From assembly GCA_934502905.1 (NCBI GenBank), contig CAKSVK010000001.1, positions 1 to 64,000 on the forward strand: a DNA stretch of 64,000 bases, written 5' to 3'. This document shows, piece by piece, positions 35,450 to 44,570 of the stretch. How positions within the stretch are numbered: position 1 is the stretch's first letter; each line of letters opens with the position of its first letter. The translations under genes and the position numbers were made by a program. This stretch comes from an uncultured Chitinophagaceae bacterium (GTDB lineage: Bacteria; Bacteroidota; Bacteroidia; Chitinophagales; Chitinophagaceae). The notes under the pieces are model-generated. The model worked only from the letters and a program-made list of their open reading frames with translations, did no database searches and was not told the DNA's origin.

Positions 35450-38400
35450 TTAATTCGCTGAATCCGGTTGGTTAGCTGAATCGGGACTCGTCGTGATGAT
35501 AGTCGCCGGCGTTTCCGATCCGGCGCCTGCTTCAGGCTTATATTGCGCTTCCAGCATACCAAGGTAGCTCTGCACCCGGAAGGTTTGATCGATCTCGCTG
35601 TACAGTCCACGCTGCTTGTTACTCAATGCATCAATATTTTGCTGTTGAATATGCTGCATCAATTCTGCTACAGACATATTTCCTAAAGCTGCGTAATAAT
35701 TTAATTGTTGTGTAACGTCCTTTTTGATCGCATCCAGTATCTTATCCCCCATGTCGTTGTCTTCGGCTTTATAGGCAGCCTGCATCATCGATATGCTGGT
35801 GATGTTGTGCTGGTTGCTCCTGCTGACCATACCATACGGCATGTTTCTGGGATCCATTCCCTTGTCACATTTCTCCAGCAGCTTGCGGGCCTCTTCCTTG
35901 CGCCCTGCATCTGCCAGACTTTCGGCTGCTGATGCATAAGCCTGCCTGATGGTCAGCAGGTGCCTTCGGTTCTCTTCATCAAAGTAAACGCCCGGTGTCT
36001 GAGCATTCCCAAACCTGAAAGCATCCCCTATCATGTTATTGAATGCAATATCATTGTTCACATTATCTCCCTGTGTCGGCTGAGAAGGAACCAGGCGATA
36101 GCTTAGTCCTTCAGCCCGCAGGTAAGCGCCAAAACCAAGCTGATTGAATGGTGAGGTGAAATAGATAGGACGTTTCCATTTGTTGGCGGCAATCACATTC
36201 AATACCGCCAGATCGTTTTTCATCAGCACGGTTTTATTCTGCGGAAGATCAAAACGCATTTCGCTCAAAACGATATCCTTATCGGAAACGGTACCATTGG
36301 ATCTTACAAGAGTGGTATCTACCTGCACGCTGAACTTCCGGGTGGGGAAGGTATTGTAGATATTATCCGGCCCATAGTTGACCATGTTGGCCGGGTCATC
36401 GCTTCCTATAATTTTGGTCAGCACTTCATCCAGGAAGATATATTGATTCTGCGGAATGCCAGGTTTGGCTTCGAAGTAAACCACGTTCCTTTTGTCCCCT
36501 TCGGTTTTCTCCGGTCCCCATAACAGATCGATCGGGTCACTATCGTTCACTTTGTAATGCAATTGGTTGATATACCAGTCTATACCCAGCAGGCTGTAGT
36601 TCACCACTCTCACATCTCTACGGATACCTTCCACTTCCTGCGCATACCACAGCGGGTAAGTATCGTTGTCGCCGAAGCTGAATAATATGGCATTAGGGGC
36701 GCAGCTTTCCAGGTAGTCGCGTGCCAGGTCGGGCGCCAGCATTTTCTTACTTCTGTCATGGTCGTCCCAACCCTGGAAGCCCATGATAACGGGAACGGCC
36801 AAGGTGCATATTGTTGCAGCGGCCAGCCCCGATAATCCGGGGCTTAGTATTTTCTGGAACCATTCTTTTACCATCATCACACCCAATCCTATCCAGATAG
36901 CAAATGCATAATAGGATCCTGCATAGGCATAGTCACGTTCGCGTGGCTGCGGACCGGCGGCATTCAGGTAAAATACGATAGCGAACCCGGTAAAGAAGAA
37001 CAACAGGAAACTCACCAGGAAGTCCTGTTGATCCCGTTTGTACTGGTACCACATGCCGATCAGCCCTAAAATGAGGGGCAGCGCAAAGAAGGTGTTATGT
37101 GCTTTGTTCTTCTTTATGCTGTCGGGTATTTTATTCTGGTCGCCGAGAAATATATTGTCAATGAAAGAAATTCCCGTCAGGGTATTTCCGTCCCTGACGC
37201 TTCCCAATCCCTGGAGATCATTTTGCTTCCCTACGAAGTTCCAGCCGAAGTAACGCAGGTACATCCATCCGATCTGGTATCCGAACGCCCAGCGTATGTT
37301 ATCGAGGTAGGTCGGTTTTTCACCCTGGTCGAGGCCCAGCCAGCTACGGTAATAATCTGCCCTTCCCATTTCATTGCTGCCGTCCCATATACGGGGCAGG
37401 AACATCATATCTTCGGATTCATACTGGAATTCGAACTCTTTTCCGATTGTAATGTATTTGTCTTTTCCTTTTTGCCAACGATAGCCTTTGTCTATTATAT
37501 CGGGCGTACCATTTGAATTCCTTTTGATCTCTGCGGCGAAAGTTTGCCCGTATATCAGCGGAAAATCACCATACTGCTCACGACCCAGATAACCCACAAG
37601 TGACATGGGATTATCCACGTTATACATATCTACGGCAGGATTAGCGGCAGACCTGATCATTGTGGTGAGGTAGCTGGAGTATCCTATCAGCATGAACGCA
37701 AAACACCATAATCCCATCCGCAGGTAATACAATATCTTTTGCTTATAGCTGTAAGCACCGTACACTGCCAGGATGGTTCCGGCAACAAACAGCAGGAATG
37801 TGAATACGGAAGAGATAAAGGGGAACGCGAAAAGGAAGATGAACGCTCCCAGCCAGATGGCAAATGCGGTAAAGTTATTAATGAGCTTATCTGCCTTGCG
37901 TATGCCTATTATGATCACCAGCGCCAGTAATATAAAATAGGTAGTAAAGCCTGAGAAGAATGGTAACCCCAGTCCGTTCACAAACCAGCGGTCGAATATA
38001 CCTGAACCTTTGATGGTGTACTGAATAACGAATTTCTGTGTAAAGCCTGTAATGATACAGCCGATGATAAATGCCCAGAAAATACCCCATTTCGTGGTTT
38101 TATAACGGCGGAAATAGTAAACCATTACAATGGCCGGTATGGTCAGCAGGTTAAGGAGGTGAATACCGATAGACAATCCGATCACGAAGAATATCAGCAC
38201 GATCCACCTGTCTGCACCAGGCTCGTCTGCTGCATGCTCCCATTTTAATATCATCCAGAATACCAGCGCTGTCAGGAAAGAAGAAGCTGCATATACTTCA
38301 CCTTCTACCGCGCTATACCAAATGGAGTCAGCGAAAGTGCAGGCAAGTCCGCCCACCACACCGGCTGCCATGATGGTAAAGATCTGCTCTCCTGTCAGCT

Positions 38401-38731
38401 CTTTACCGGCTTTCTGGTATATCTTCCTGGCAAAGTGGGTGATCGTCCAGAAAAGGAACAGCACCGTGAAACCGCTGCACAAAGCGCTCATCACGTTCAC
38501 AGCCTTGGCGGCTGACATAGGATCATCTCCAAATAATATAATAAATATTCTACCCAGGATGACAAAAAGCGGGGCTCCCGGAGGATGCGGAACCTGGAGC
38601 TTGAAACAACTGCTCACGAACTCACCGCAGTCCCATAAACTGCCGCCATATTCGGCTGTAAGCAAATAAACGGCTGAGGCAAGCGCAAAAACAACCCACC
38701 CGGTAATGTTGTTGATCTTAATGAAGTTCAT
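35450..38731 (-). CDS. DUF2723 (TMEM260-like) integral membrane protein
   Basis: A large 1093-residue inner-membrane protein. The N-terminal half has many helices (for example VVFALASAVYLLTAEYGG, then the conserved SLWDCGEFV and PHPPGAPLFV) and matches DUF2723. Homologues, such as human TMEM260, are protein O-mannosyltransferases with a GT-C fold, which suggests a lipid-linked sugar transferase. The C-terminal about 450 residues look soluble and periplasmic, with a TPR-like part near residues 940-1040 and a Pro/Ser-rich end. A good promoter precedes it. Together with the polyprenol-phosphate sugar synthase near 9.5 kb it may serve protein O-glycosylation. Confidence 0.87.
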   Translation of the reverse strand: MNFIKINNITGWVVFALASAVYLLTAEYGGSLWDCGEFVSSCFKLQVPHPPGAPLFVILGRIFIILFGDDPMSAAKAVNVMSALCSGFTVLFLFWTITHFARKIYQKAGKELTGEQIFTIMAAGVVGGLACTFADSIWYSAVEGEVYAASSFLTALVFWMILKWEHAADEPGADRWIVLIFFVIGLSIGIHLLNLLTIPAIVMVYYFRRYKTTKWGIFWAFIIGCIITGFTQKFVIQYTIKGSGIFDRWFVNGLGLPFFSGFTTYFILLALVIIIGIRKADKLINNFTAFAIWLGAFIFLFAFPFISSVFTFLLFVAGTILAVYGAYSYKQKILYYLRMGLWCFAFMLIGYSSYLTTMIRSAANPAVDMYNVDNPMSLVGYLGREQYGDFPLIYGQTFAAEIKRNSNGTPDIIDKGYRWQKGKDKYITIGKEFEFQYESEDMMFLPRIWDGSNEMGRADYYRSWLGLDQGEKPTYLDNIRWAFGYQIGWMYLRYFGWNFVGKQNDLQGLGSVRDGNTLTGISFIDNIFLGDQNKIPDSIKKNKAHNTFFALPLILGLIGMWYQYKRDQQDFLVSFLLFFFTGFAIVFYLNAAGPQPRERDYAYAGSYYAFAIWIGLGVMMVKEWFQKILSPGLSGLAAATICTLAVPVIMGFQGWDDHDRSKKMLAPDLARDYLESCAPNAILFSFGDNDTYPLWYAQEVEGIRRDVRVVNYSLLGIDWYINQLHYKVNDSDPIDLLWGPEKTEGDKRNVVYFEAKPGIPQNQYIFLDEVLTKIIGSDDPANMVNYGPDNIYNTFPTRKFSVQVDTTLVRSNGTVSDKDIVLSEMRFDLPQNKTVLMKNDLAVLNVIAANKWKRPIYFTSPFNQLGFGAYLRAEGLSYRLVPSQPTQGDNVNNDIAFNNMIGDAFRFGNAQTPGVYFDEENRRHLLTIRQAYASAAESLADAGRKEEARKLLEKCDKGMDPRNMPYGMVSRSNQHNITSISMMQAAYKAEDNDMGDKILDAIKKDVTQQLNYYAALGNMSVAELMQHIQQQNIDALSNKQRGLYSEIDQTFRVQSYLGMLEAQYKPEAGAGSETPATIITTSPDSANQPDSAN

Positions 38732-38760
38732 ATTATTCGGTAAAATATTTATAAGATTGG

Positions 38761-38791
38761 CAAACCTACAGGAAATTTGATAAGCTACAAA
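38761..38791 (-). promoter_or_regulatory. Promoter of the DUF2723-ABC-F operon
   Basis: On the minus strand TTTG (38791-38788), a 19-base spacer and a perfect TAGGTTTG (38768-38761) lie 30 bases above the ATG at 38731. Confidence 0.75.
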
Positions 38792-38951
38792 ACCGCGGGG
38801 GCTATTTCTGTACCCGCCTGCAATGGCAAAGAAAGGGGAGGAAAGAGGGATGGGGCGAATTTTGGTGATATTATATTAATATTAACAGGTGGAGGCATGA
38901 TAGTTGGCTTTATGAGGGTGTCTACCTTAACTTAGTAAACCCAAAAATTGA

Positions 38952-39413
38952 ATGAGCATGAAAAAAAATCTATTTAAAACCCTGCTTGCTTTTGCCATGG
39001 TGATCGCATATGGAACTGTTTCGGCACAGGAGAACCCTGTTGACCCTGCATTGATCTCAAAGGATCAAAAGGAGATCGTGAAGTTGCAGGCAAAATTGCT
39101 GGAAGACAGGGAAAAGTTATCCGAATTATATAAAAGCAAGGAAAAGTACCTGTCCGAAAAAGATAAAAAGCAGGCAGATGCACAGTCCGCTGCGGATAAA
39201 AACGAGCAGATGGCAAAAAGGCTGAGCAACGATACGGAGAGTAAAAAGAGAGCAAGAAGCGCAAAGAAAGCCGCCAATAGCGCTTCATCAGAAGCCAAAG
39301 CAGCCAGGAAAGCCGCTTCCAGGGTAGATAAAAATGCGAAAGAGATTGAAAGGCTGGAAAAGCAGATTGAGAAAAATGAAAAAAAGCTGGAGAGGCTGCA
39401 GCAAAAAGTTTAG
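38952..39413 (+). CDS. Secreted coiled-coil protein of unknown function
   Basis: A 153-residue protein with a signal peptide (MKKNLFKTLLAFAMVIAYGTVSAQ, cleaved after Ala). The rest is almost all Lys/Glu/Ala/Gln and predicted as coiled coil, such as KLQAKLLEDREKLSEL and IERLEKQIEKNEKKLERLQ. A middle segment rich in KSKKRARSAKKAANS-like residues is strongly basic. It starts at ATG 38952 or, equally likely, at ATG 38958. A strong terminator follows. I do not recognise a family; a periplasmic structural or envelope-binding role is possible. Confidence 0.8.
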   Translation: MSMKKNLFKTLLAFAMVIAYGTVSAQENPVDPALISKDQKEIVKLQAKLLEDREKLSELYKSKEKYLSEKDKKQADAQSAADKNEQMAKRLSNDTESKKRARSAKKAANSASSEAKAARKAASRVDKNAKEIERLEKQIEKNEKKLERLQQKV

Positions 39414-39444
39414 CCGGTTTAAGAAAATATATCCTCCAGGGTTC

Positions 39445-39490
39445 AACAGAGGCGGTACCTGATATTCAGGCACCGCCTCTGTTAATTATT
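39445..39490 (+). terminator. Terminator after the coiled-coil protein gene
   Basis: A 17-bp stem with one mismatch (39445-39461/39467-39483, core GAGGCGGTACCTG) with a 5-base loop precedes an AT-rich stretch. Confidence 0.85.
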
Positions 39491-39575
39491 ATATGTGGGG
39501 ATAAGCGTACATTCCTCCCATTAGAATAATAATGATTCGTTATCAATTCTATTAAAATGTCATCAATGATAAGTG

Positions 39576-39757
39576 GTTTGCGGGGACACAAACGGCCCAT
39601 GCCACGGTCAGTGTCCCCACTATAGGCATCAACTTAGGCAAGCAGTCCATCTTTCCGGCACGTGGAGACACGTACCAGGGCGGTCGCCCCGGCACGTGTC
39701 TCCACGTGCCATCGCAAGAAATTCTTCTTAAATTGACGGTTAGTGTCCCCACTGACC
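39576..39757. repeat. Hairpin cluster B (GTG-N4-CAC family)
   Basis: Five hairpins: GTTTGCG-GGGA-CACAAAC (39576-39593, one mismatch), AGTG-TCCC-CACT (39610-39621), GGCACGTG-GAGA-CACGTACC (39657-39676), GGCACGTG-TCTC-CACGTGCC (39691-39710), GGTTAGTG-TCCC-CACTGACC (39738-39757). The third and fourth together also form a 17-bp perfect inverted repeat. GGGCGGT lies at 39678-39684. Confidence 0.8.
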
Positions 39758-39983
39758 TAAAAAATGATTTTGAACCTGTTCATTATGATCCCCTTGCTTC
39801 AAAAAACACCAGGAAGTTTAGAGGTAAAAGGAAGACCGCATTTTTATAAGCCAAATCAATATTTCGTCGTGCTGCGGCTTTTGATACTAACTATGCCATA
39901 TTACTGTAAATATTCACGGTGCGCGATGCACCTCTCTGCAGATCGTTGATTCTTGGCATCTCACCCCGCATGTATCGGCAGCA

Positions 39984-41564
39984 TTATTTGACCCTGTTGC
40001 GCGTGGGGGCAAGCCCACTTCTGCGGCTGGACATATATTTTTCCTGGATCACTTTGCTGAGTGATTTTTCGTATACCTTGCTTTCTACCCAGGAGATGAT
40101 ATCGAGGTAGGCAAATGCACGCGTTTCGAAGCGGTTTTTTTCCAGGTGTTTTATCTTGTCTAAAAATTTCTCCAGCTCGGGCTTTAGCTGCCGCGGGGAA
40201 AGGCTGAAGGAACGGCGGAGAAAACGGAACATTTCTTCTTCCACAACGGTCAGGTTTTTCAGCTTTGCCATGAACCGGTAAACAGATTTGATGAGCGACT
40301 CCATTAAATCGTAATTGCCCAGCTCGTAATGTGCCAGCAGGTTCATCAGCCGCGCATAACTTTGCAGGTCGTTGCGCAGGTCTAAGGGGCCGTTGATGAT
40401 CTTCAGCAGGTAGTCGATCGACTTTTCATATTTCCCTGCACCAAAATACAGGGTGGCAAACTTATAATTGAATACCAGGATCCTGTGTTTGTCCACGTAC
40501 AGCTCATATTCCTGCAGCTTTGCCTCTATCTCCGGTACCAGTTTCAGCCCTTCCTGGAAGGTTCCTGTCATCAGGTGCCAGTTAATGCGGGCCACATTGA
40601 TATATATCGAAGTATGTGTTTTGAAATTGTCGTGGTGCTGTGCTATGGGTGACTGGTAAAATTCTTCAAACTTTTTTAATGTTCCCTGGAACTTCCGGTA
40701 GTTCCGCAGGTCAAAATGCGCATTCAGCAGGTTGTGCATGCCTTTCACATAGTGCCCCGTTTCTACCGCTACCATCGTGGGGTGCTCATCAAAAAGAGCC
40801 ATCCATTTTTCGCTGTAGCGGTAATACATCAGGAAATCCTGCCTGATAAAGGCGTACCAGCAGTAGCTCTGGCACAGATACAGGTTTTCGTAGAACCCGT
40901 TGATGGCAGCCGTGTCCCTGGGAATATTGCTTTTAAAAAAAGATTTGATGTCGGCTTCATCTGCTTCATTCCTGGCATGTCCGTACTGTACATACCAGCG
41001 GTATAATAAAAGGGCCAGGTTGGACAGGCGTGTAACCCGGTCGATGTGTGCGCTGATGTCCAGCGCTTCCACGGAAAGCTGTTCTGTTTTTTCCAGGCTG
41101 CTCCGGGTGATATGTAGGGTCTCTATTTTCTTTTCCAGGGAAATAACCTGTGCCAGGAAGTTGAATTTCTGATTTGCTTTCGCGAGGTCCTTTGCCTTCT
41201 CAAGGATTTTCAGGCTTTGATGCTTTAGTCCCTTGTTATAAAGCAGCCTGGCATGATCCAGGTGTTCACTGAGCTGAAGATCTGTATTGTCGCCCGTTCG
41301 TAAAAGGCGCAGGCTCGATAACAATTGCTTGTAAAGATGTGTCTTCAGGTTGGCCAGCTGCGGCTTGGTGACCCCCTTCAGTTTTTTCAGCAAATGTTTT
41401 TCATCGTATTCGGTCAATTTATCCAGCGCATCAAATAACTGTATGATTTTCAGATCTTCCTTGCCGGAGCTTCTTTTTATATACAGTTTAAAATGCCTTT
41501 TTTCGGATTTTTCCAATGACCGGACCAACTGAAATAATGCATCTGTAAAACTGTTGGCCGTCAT
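39984..41564 (-). CDS. Conserved-looking helical protein of unknown function
   Basis: A 526-residue soluble protein, largely helical, with TPR-like spacing of aromatic and alanine residues (for example LQSYARLMNLLAHYELGNY and YEKSIDYLLKIINGP). There is no signal peptide, membrane segment or catalytic motif. It ends in a basic tail (SSRRSGLAPTRNRVK). The N-terminus (TDALFQLVRSLEKSEKRHFK) looks like a small helical domain. I think it is a repeat-scaffold protein of the kind seen in Chitinophagaceae, but I cannot name a family. A possible small RNA is transcribed divergently just upstream. Confidence 0.8.
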   Translation of the reverse strand: MTANSFTDALFQLVRSLEKSEKRHFKLYIKRSSGKEDLKIIQLFDALDKLTEYDEKHLLKKLKGVTKPQLANLKTHLYKQLLSSLRLLRTGDNTDLQLSEHLDHARLLYNKGLKHQSLKILEKAKDLAKANQKFNFLAQVISLEKKIETLHITRSSLEKTEQLSVEALDISAHIDRVTRLSNLALLLYRWYVQYGHARNEADEADIKSFFKSNIPRDTAAINGFYENLYLCQSYCWYAFIRQDFLMYYRYSEKWMALFDEHPTMVAVETGHYVKGMHNLLNAHFDLRNYRKFQGTLKKFEEFYQSPIAQHHDNFKTHTSIYINVARINWHLMTGTFQEGLKLVPEIEAKLQEYELYVDKHRILVFNYKFATLYFGAGKYEKSIDYLLKIINGPLDLRNDLQSYARLMNLLAHYELGNYDLMESLIKSVYRFMAKLKNLTVVEEEMFRFLRRSFSLSPRQLKPELEKFLDKIKHLEKNRFETRAFAYLDIISWVESKVYEKSLSKVIQEKYMSSRRSGLAPTRNRVK

Positions 41565-41645
41565 AATATTTTTCTTCTAAAACTCAATTCCATAAAGGAT
41601 TTTAAGAAATCGTTCCGGTTTTGACATGATAAAATTACAAACAAC

Positions 41646-41681
41646 TTGATTTCTGCACAATAAAAAGCCGTATTACTTTTG
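41646..41681 (+). promoter_or_regulatory. Promoter of the predicted small RNA
   Basis: Perfect TACTTTTG (41674-41681) with TTG at 41646-41648; the spacer of 25 is slightly long, as at prpB. Confidence 0.5.
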
Positions 41682-41687
41682 TGTCAG

Positions 41688-41838
41688 AAATGAGGCGCAG
41701 GCAATAGTGGGGCAAAAGACAAGTGTTGAGGCGCCAAAAATAAGCAGGAAACTGCTGGAAGCAAAAAGATTTTTCAAGATTTTTCATATGGCAAGCAATC
41801 GTTAGAGGTCATCTGTGTCTACAGAAGACCTTTTTTAT
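41688..41838 (+). ncRNA. Predicted small RNA of about 150 nt
   Basis: A transcript starting near 41688 would lack a useful open frame: the only early one is M-R-R-R-Q-stop. It would include a hairpin AGCAG-GAAA-CTGCT near 41740-41760 with a GNRA loop, and end at a strong terminator with a T-run. The sequence does not match 6S, SRP, tmRNA or RNase P as I know them. It could instead be a leader or an unrelated terminated transcript. Confidence 0.4.
41806..41836 (+). terminator. Terminator of the predicted small RNA
   Basis: AGGTCATCTGT and ACAGAAGACCT pair with a single A-A mismatch around loop GTCT, followed by six T. Confidence 0.85.
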
Positions 41839-42034
41839 TTTCTGCATATCACGGTTATTGTTGCAGGCAGGATTTTTATCGGAGGAGCTTCGTCTCCAGA
41901 TTCTTCCAGGCCGATCATTTCCAAAAGGTTAAAATTTAATCGTTCCGGTAAATAATAGAATCCGCTTATTTCTGTTTATTCATCAAATAATATCAAAAAT
42001 CGTTTCTTTGCAAACAAATCCCGGGAAATCAATT

Positions 42035-43027
42035 ATGAAACCAAACATTGCGTTTGTAACCGGCGGCTACTCCGGTGAAGCAGTAGTATCTTACCAGAGC
42101 GCACTTACGATAGAAAAAAATGTAGACAGGGACAGGTTTAATGTTTATACTATAGATATTACCAGGGATGGATGGTATTTCAAAAACGGGGAGGAACGTC
42201 TGCCTGTTGACAAGAATGAATTCACCATTGTAAAGGATGGCAAACAAATACATTTTGACGCGGTGCTTATCGGGATACATGGCACCCCGGGCGAGGATGG
42301 AAAACTGCAGGGTTATTTTGATATGCTCGGTATTCCCTATACTTCCTGTAATGCGGCTGTATCGTCGCTGACCTTCAATAAAAGTTATACCGTATCTATT
42401 GCTGCGTTCAGGGGCATTCGTGTGGCCAAATCCGTATTGCTGGTCAGGGATCAGCCGTTCAACGCGGATCAGGTGGCTGCAGACCTGAAGTTTCCTGTGT
42501 TCGTAAAGCCCAATAACGGTGGCTCCAGCATCGGTATGTCGAGGGTGAACGATCGTTCGGAAGGGCTGGGATCTGCGATTGAAAAGGCATTCAGGGAAGA
42601 TGACCAGGTGCTGATAGAGGAATTTATAGAAGGCCGGGAGTTTACAGTAGGCGTATTCAAAAATAAAGGGGAGATCGTGGCGCTTCCCATTACAGAGGTG
42701 ATAACCAAGAAGGAGTTTTTTGATTATGAGGCGAAATACACCAAGGGGATGGCAGACGAGATCACACCTGCCCGGATATCCGATGAACTGACCGGTTTGA
42801 TAAAAAGCAACGCGGTGAATGTATACAGGCTGTTCAATTGCGGCGGGATCGTGCGGATGGACTTTATCTTCCACCAGGACCAGGGAGTGCCTTATTTGCT
42901 GGAAATAAATACCGTGCCCGGTCAAAGCGAAGCCAGCCTGGTACCCCAGCAGGTGAAAGCGATGGGCTGGACCTTAACAGATTTTTATTCGGCGCTTATA
43001 GACGAAGCCTTGGCCAAAAAGAAATAA
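42035..43027 (+). CDS. ddl: D-alanine--D-alanine ligase
   Basis: Joins two D-alanines with ATP for peptidoglycan precursors. The 330-residue protein has the ATP-grasp fold: FVTGGYSGEA at the start, HGTPGEDGKLQGYFDMLGIPYT, the nucleotide-binding VKPNNGGSSIGM, and the metal site DFIFHQDQ then LEINTVPGQSE. I used the ATG at 42035 (MKPNIAFVTGG). It is the first of a likely operon with the PASTA and rhodanese genes (gaps of 41 and 17 bases). Confidence 0.96.
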   Translation: MKPNIAFVTGGYSGEAVVSYQSALTIEKNVDRDRFNVYTIDITRDGWYFKNGEERLPVDKNEFTIVKDGKQIHFDAVLIGIHGTPGEDGKLQGYFDMLGIPYTSCNAAVSSLTFNKSYTVSIAAFRGIRVAKSVLLVRDQPFNADQVAADLKFPVFVKPNNGGSSIGMSRVNDRSEGLGSAIEKAFREDDQVLIEEFIEGREFTVGVFKNKGEIVALPITEVITKKEFFDYEAKYTKGMADEITPARISDELTGLIKSNAVNVYRLFNCGGIVRMDFIFHQDQGVPYLLEINTVPGQSEASLVPQQVKAMGWTLTDFYSALIDEALAKKK

Positions 43028-43068
43028 ATTTATAATGCTGGAACTATTGCCAGCTTTAATCAGGATAA

Positions 43069-43890
43069 ATGTTAAAAGTACTTAGTAAAAAACCGTTGTG
43101 GATCCACGTATTGATAATGGTTGTTATTATCTTCCTGGTAATAGTCCTGTTCCTGCAATCCCTGCGGTTCTTTACACGTCATGGATCTTACCTGAAAGTG
43201 CCGGATGTTAGCAATAAGAGCGCGGCGGATGCAACGAACCTGCTGGAAGGTATGGGCTTTGAGGTTATGATCCAGGATTCGGTCTTTTACGATACACTGC
43301 CTCCGCTTGCAGTGGTGAAGCAGTTCCCGGATCCTGATGCTTCGGTTAAGGTTAACCGTATTGTTTACCTGACTGTCAACCGGTCCGTACCGCCGGAAAT
43401 AGAGATGCCCAATCTTGTGGGGATGAGCATCAGGAGCGCAGAGCTGGAGCTGAAGACCAGGGGACTGAAGGTGGGTACTATCAGCTATAAGCCCGACTAC
43501 GCCAAAAACGCTGTCCTGGAGCAACTTTCCGGCAATACAAATATAAAGCCGGGTACTAAGATCACTATGGGAACGGTTATTTCGCTGGTGCTGGGCGAAG
43601 GTGTAGGAGCCGAGGAAATGCCTGTTCCGGATTTATTTGGCATGAATTTCGAAGAAGCAGTAACATTAATCGAGGGGTCCGGTTTTAGTGTAGGTTCTGT
43701 GGTGCCTGATATAACACCTATCGATACTGCCGCCGCATTTGTTTACAGGCAGTATCCTGAACGTTTTAGCCCGGATGGAGTGATAAACCGTATCAGAAGG
43801 GGACAAATGATCGATTTGAGAATTACACCTGTTCGTCCTGAGAAAAATGCAGATGCTGCCAACCAGGATGGAAATTCCAACGAATATTAA
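43069..43890 (+). CDS. Membrane-anchored PASTA-domain protein
   Basis: A 273-residue protein with one N-terminal membrane helix (VLIMVVIIFLVIVLFLQSL) and three PASTA repeats outside: VPDVSNKSAADATNLLEGMGF, then MPNLVGMSIRSAELEL, then VPDLFGMNFEEAVTLIE. PASTA domains bind peptidoglycan stem peptides or muropeptides in other proteins. There is no kinase or transpeptidase domain. It follows ddl by 41 bases, consistent with a cell-wall role. The C-terminus is a short Asn-rich tail. Confidence 0.9.
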   Translation: MLKVLSKKPLWIHVLIMVVIIFLVIVLFLQSLRFFTRHGSYLKVPDVSNKSAADATNLLEGMGFEVMIQDSVFYDTLPPLAVVKQFPDPDASVKVNRIVYLTVNRSVPPEIEMPNLVGMSIRSAELELKTRGLKVGTISYKPDYAKNAVLEQLSGNTNIKPGTKITMGTVISLVLGEGVGAEEMPVPDLFGMNFEEAVTLIEGSGFSVGSVVPDITPIDTAAAFVYRQYPERFSPDGVINRIRRGQMIDLRITPVRPEKNADAANQDGNSNEY

Positions 43891-43907
43891 TTAAACCGAA
43901 AGCAATA

Positions 43908-44210
43908 ATGCAATTGATTACAACAGATGAGCTCAGGAAAAGACTGGATGCAGGCGAAAAAATAAACCTTTTGGATGTGCGCGAGCCACATGAGCACCAG
44001 GAATTCAATATCGGCGGTATCCTGCTGCCACTGGGGGATGTTCGTGCGCTTCAGCTTGATGAGATTGAACCCTTAAAAGACCAGGAGGTCATCGTGTACT
44101 GCCGGAGCGGCAACCGCAGCGGACAGGCGTGCCTGGTACTGGAAGATGCAGGTTTTTCCAATGTAAAAAACCTTGCCGGCGGTATGCTGGAATGGCAGGC
44201 AAAAGCTTAA
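43908..44210 (+). CDS. Rhodanese-like domain protein
   Basis: A 100-residue single-domain rhodanese. LLDVREPHEHQEFNIGG in the first half and the active-site loop VYCRSGNRSGQAC, with catalytic Cys, are intact. It ends in GGMLEWQAK, typical of the family. Such proteins carry a persulfide for sulfur transfer in the cytosol. It is 17 bases below the PASTA gene and likely in the same operon. Confidence 0.93.
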   Translation: MQLITTDELRKRLDAGEKINLLDVREPHEHQEFNIGGILLPLGDVRALQLDEIEPLKDQEVIVYCRSGNRSGQACLVLEDAGFSNVKNLAGGMLEWQAKA

Positions 44211-44570
44211 AAGGCTGTGGAAAATGGGGAGTAAGGGTATGGCATTAAAAATAAATGTATATAAAATTTGTAATTAATGCGTTAACTTTCTGCAGAAATA
44301 ACCTTTGATAAATAGCGGTATAGTGAGGTATAAAGTCAAAGGAAAACTACAAAAAGTTGTTTTTTTTATTCATCTTTGCACCAATTACAAATTACTTCTT
44401 CTAAATCCCCAATTCCTATCCTCTAGAAAGTAGGGCTTGTGAGCAAGCTCGAAAGAAAGTCCCGGAAAGTATTCTGTTTGTGAGCATGAATCCTTTCCCT
44501 CAAATTTAAATCCTGTCCCTTGTTTATAGCCGGAATTGTGACTTAAATAATTTGTCAATAACACTAAATT
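44211..44570. other. Intergenic region before the CapD-like gene
   Basis: 360 bases, AT-rich. CATCTTTG at 44371-44378 is one mismatch from the -7 box but lacks a well-spaced -33. I see no further gene or hairpin. Confidence 0.4.

Larger units (their letters stand above)
39414..39983. other. Intergenic region with terminator and hairpin cluster B
   Basis: A 570-base gap between the coiled-coil gene and the convergent unknown gene. It contains the terminator and the hairpin cluster listed separately. A 61-codon open frame near 39764-39949 shows no protein-like features and is not called. Confidence 0.7.
41565..42034. other. Intergenic region containing a predicted small transcript
   Basis: 470 bases between the divergent unknown gene and ddl. 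The first half carries a promoter-like pair, a GNRA hairpin and a terminator (see the ncRNA). The rest up to ddl is AT-rich. TTTCTTTG near 42003-42010 is a one-mismatch -7 box for ddl. Confidence 0.5.

Noticed and set aside
39764-39949. 61-codon open frame in the 39.4-40.0 kb gap
   Set aside because: No recognisable features, no promoter, and composition unlike coding sequence.
41688-41838. Identity of the small transcript as 6S, SRP or tmRNA
   Set aside because: Conserved landmarks of these RNAs (SRP tip, tmRNA tag frame, long 6S bubble) are not seen.
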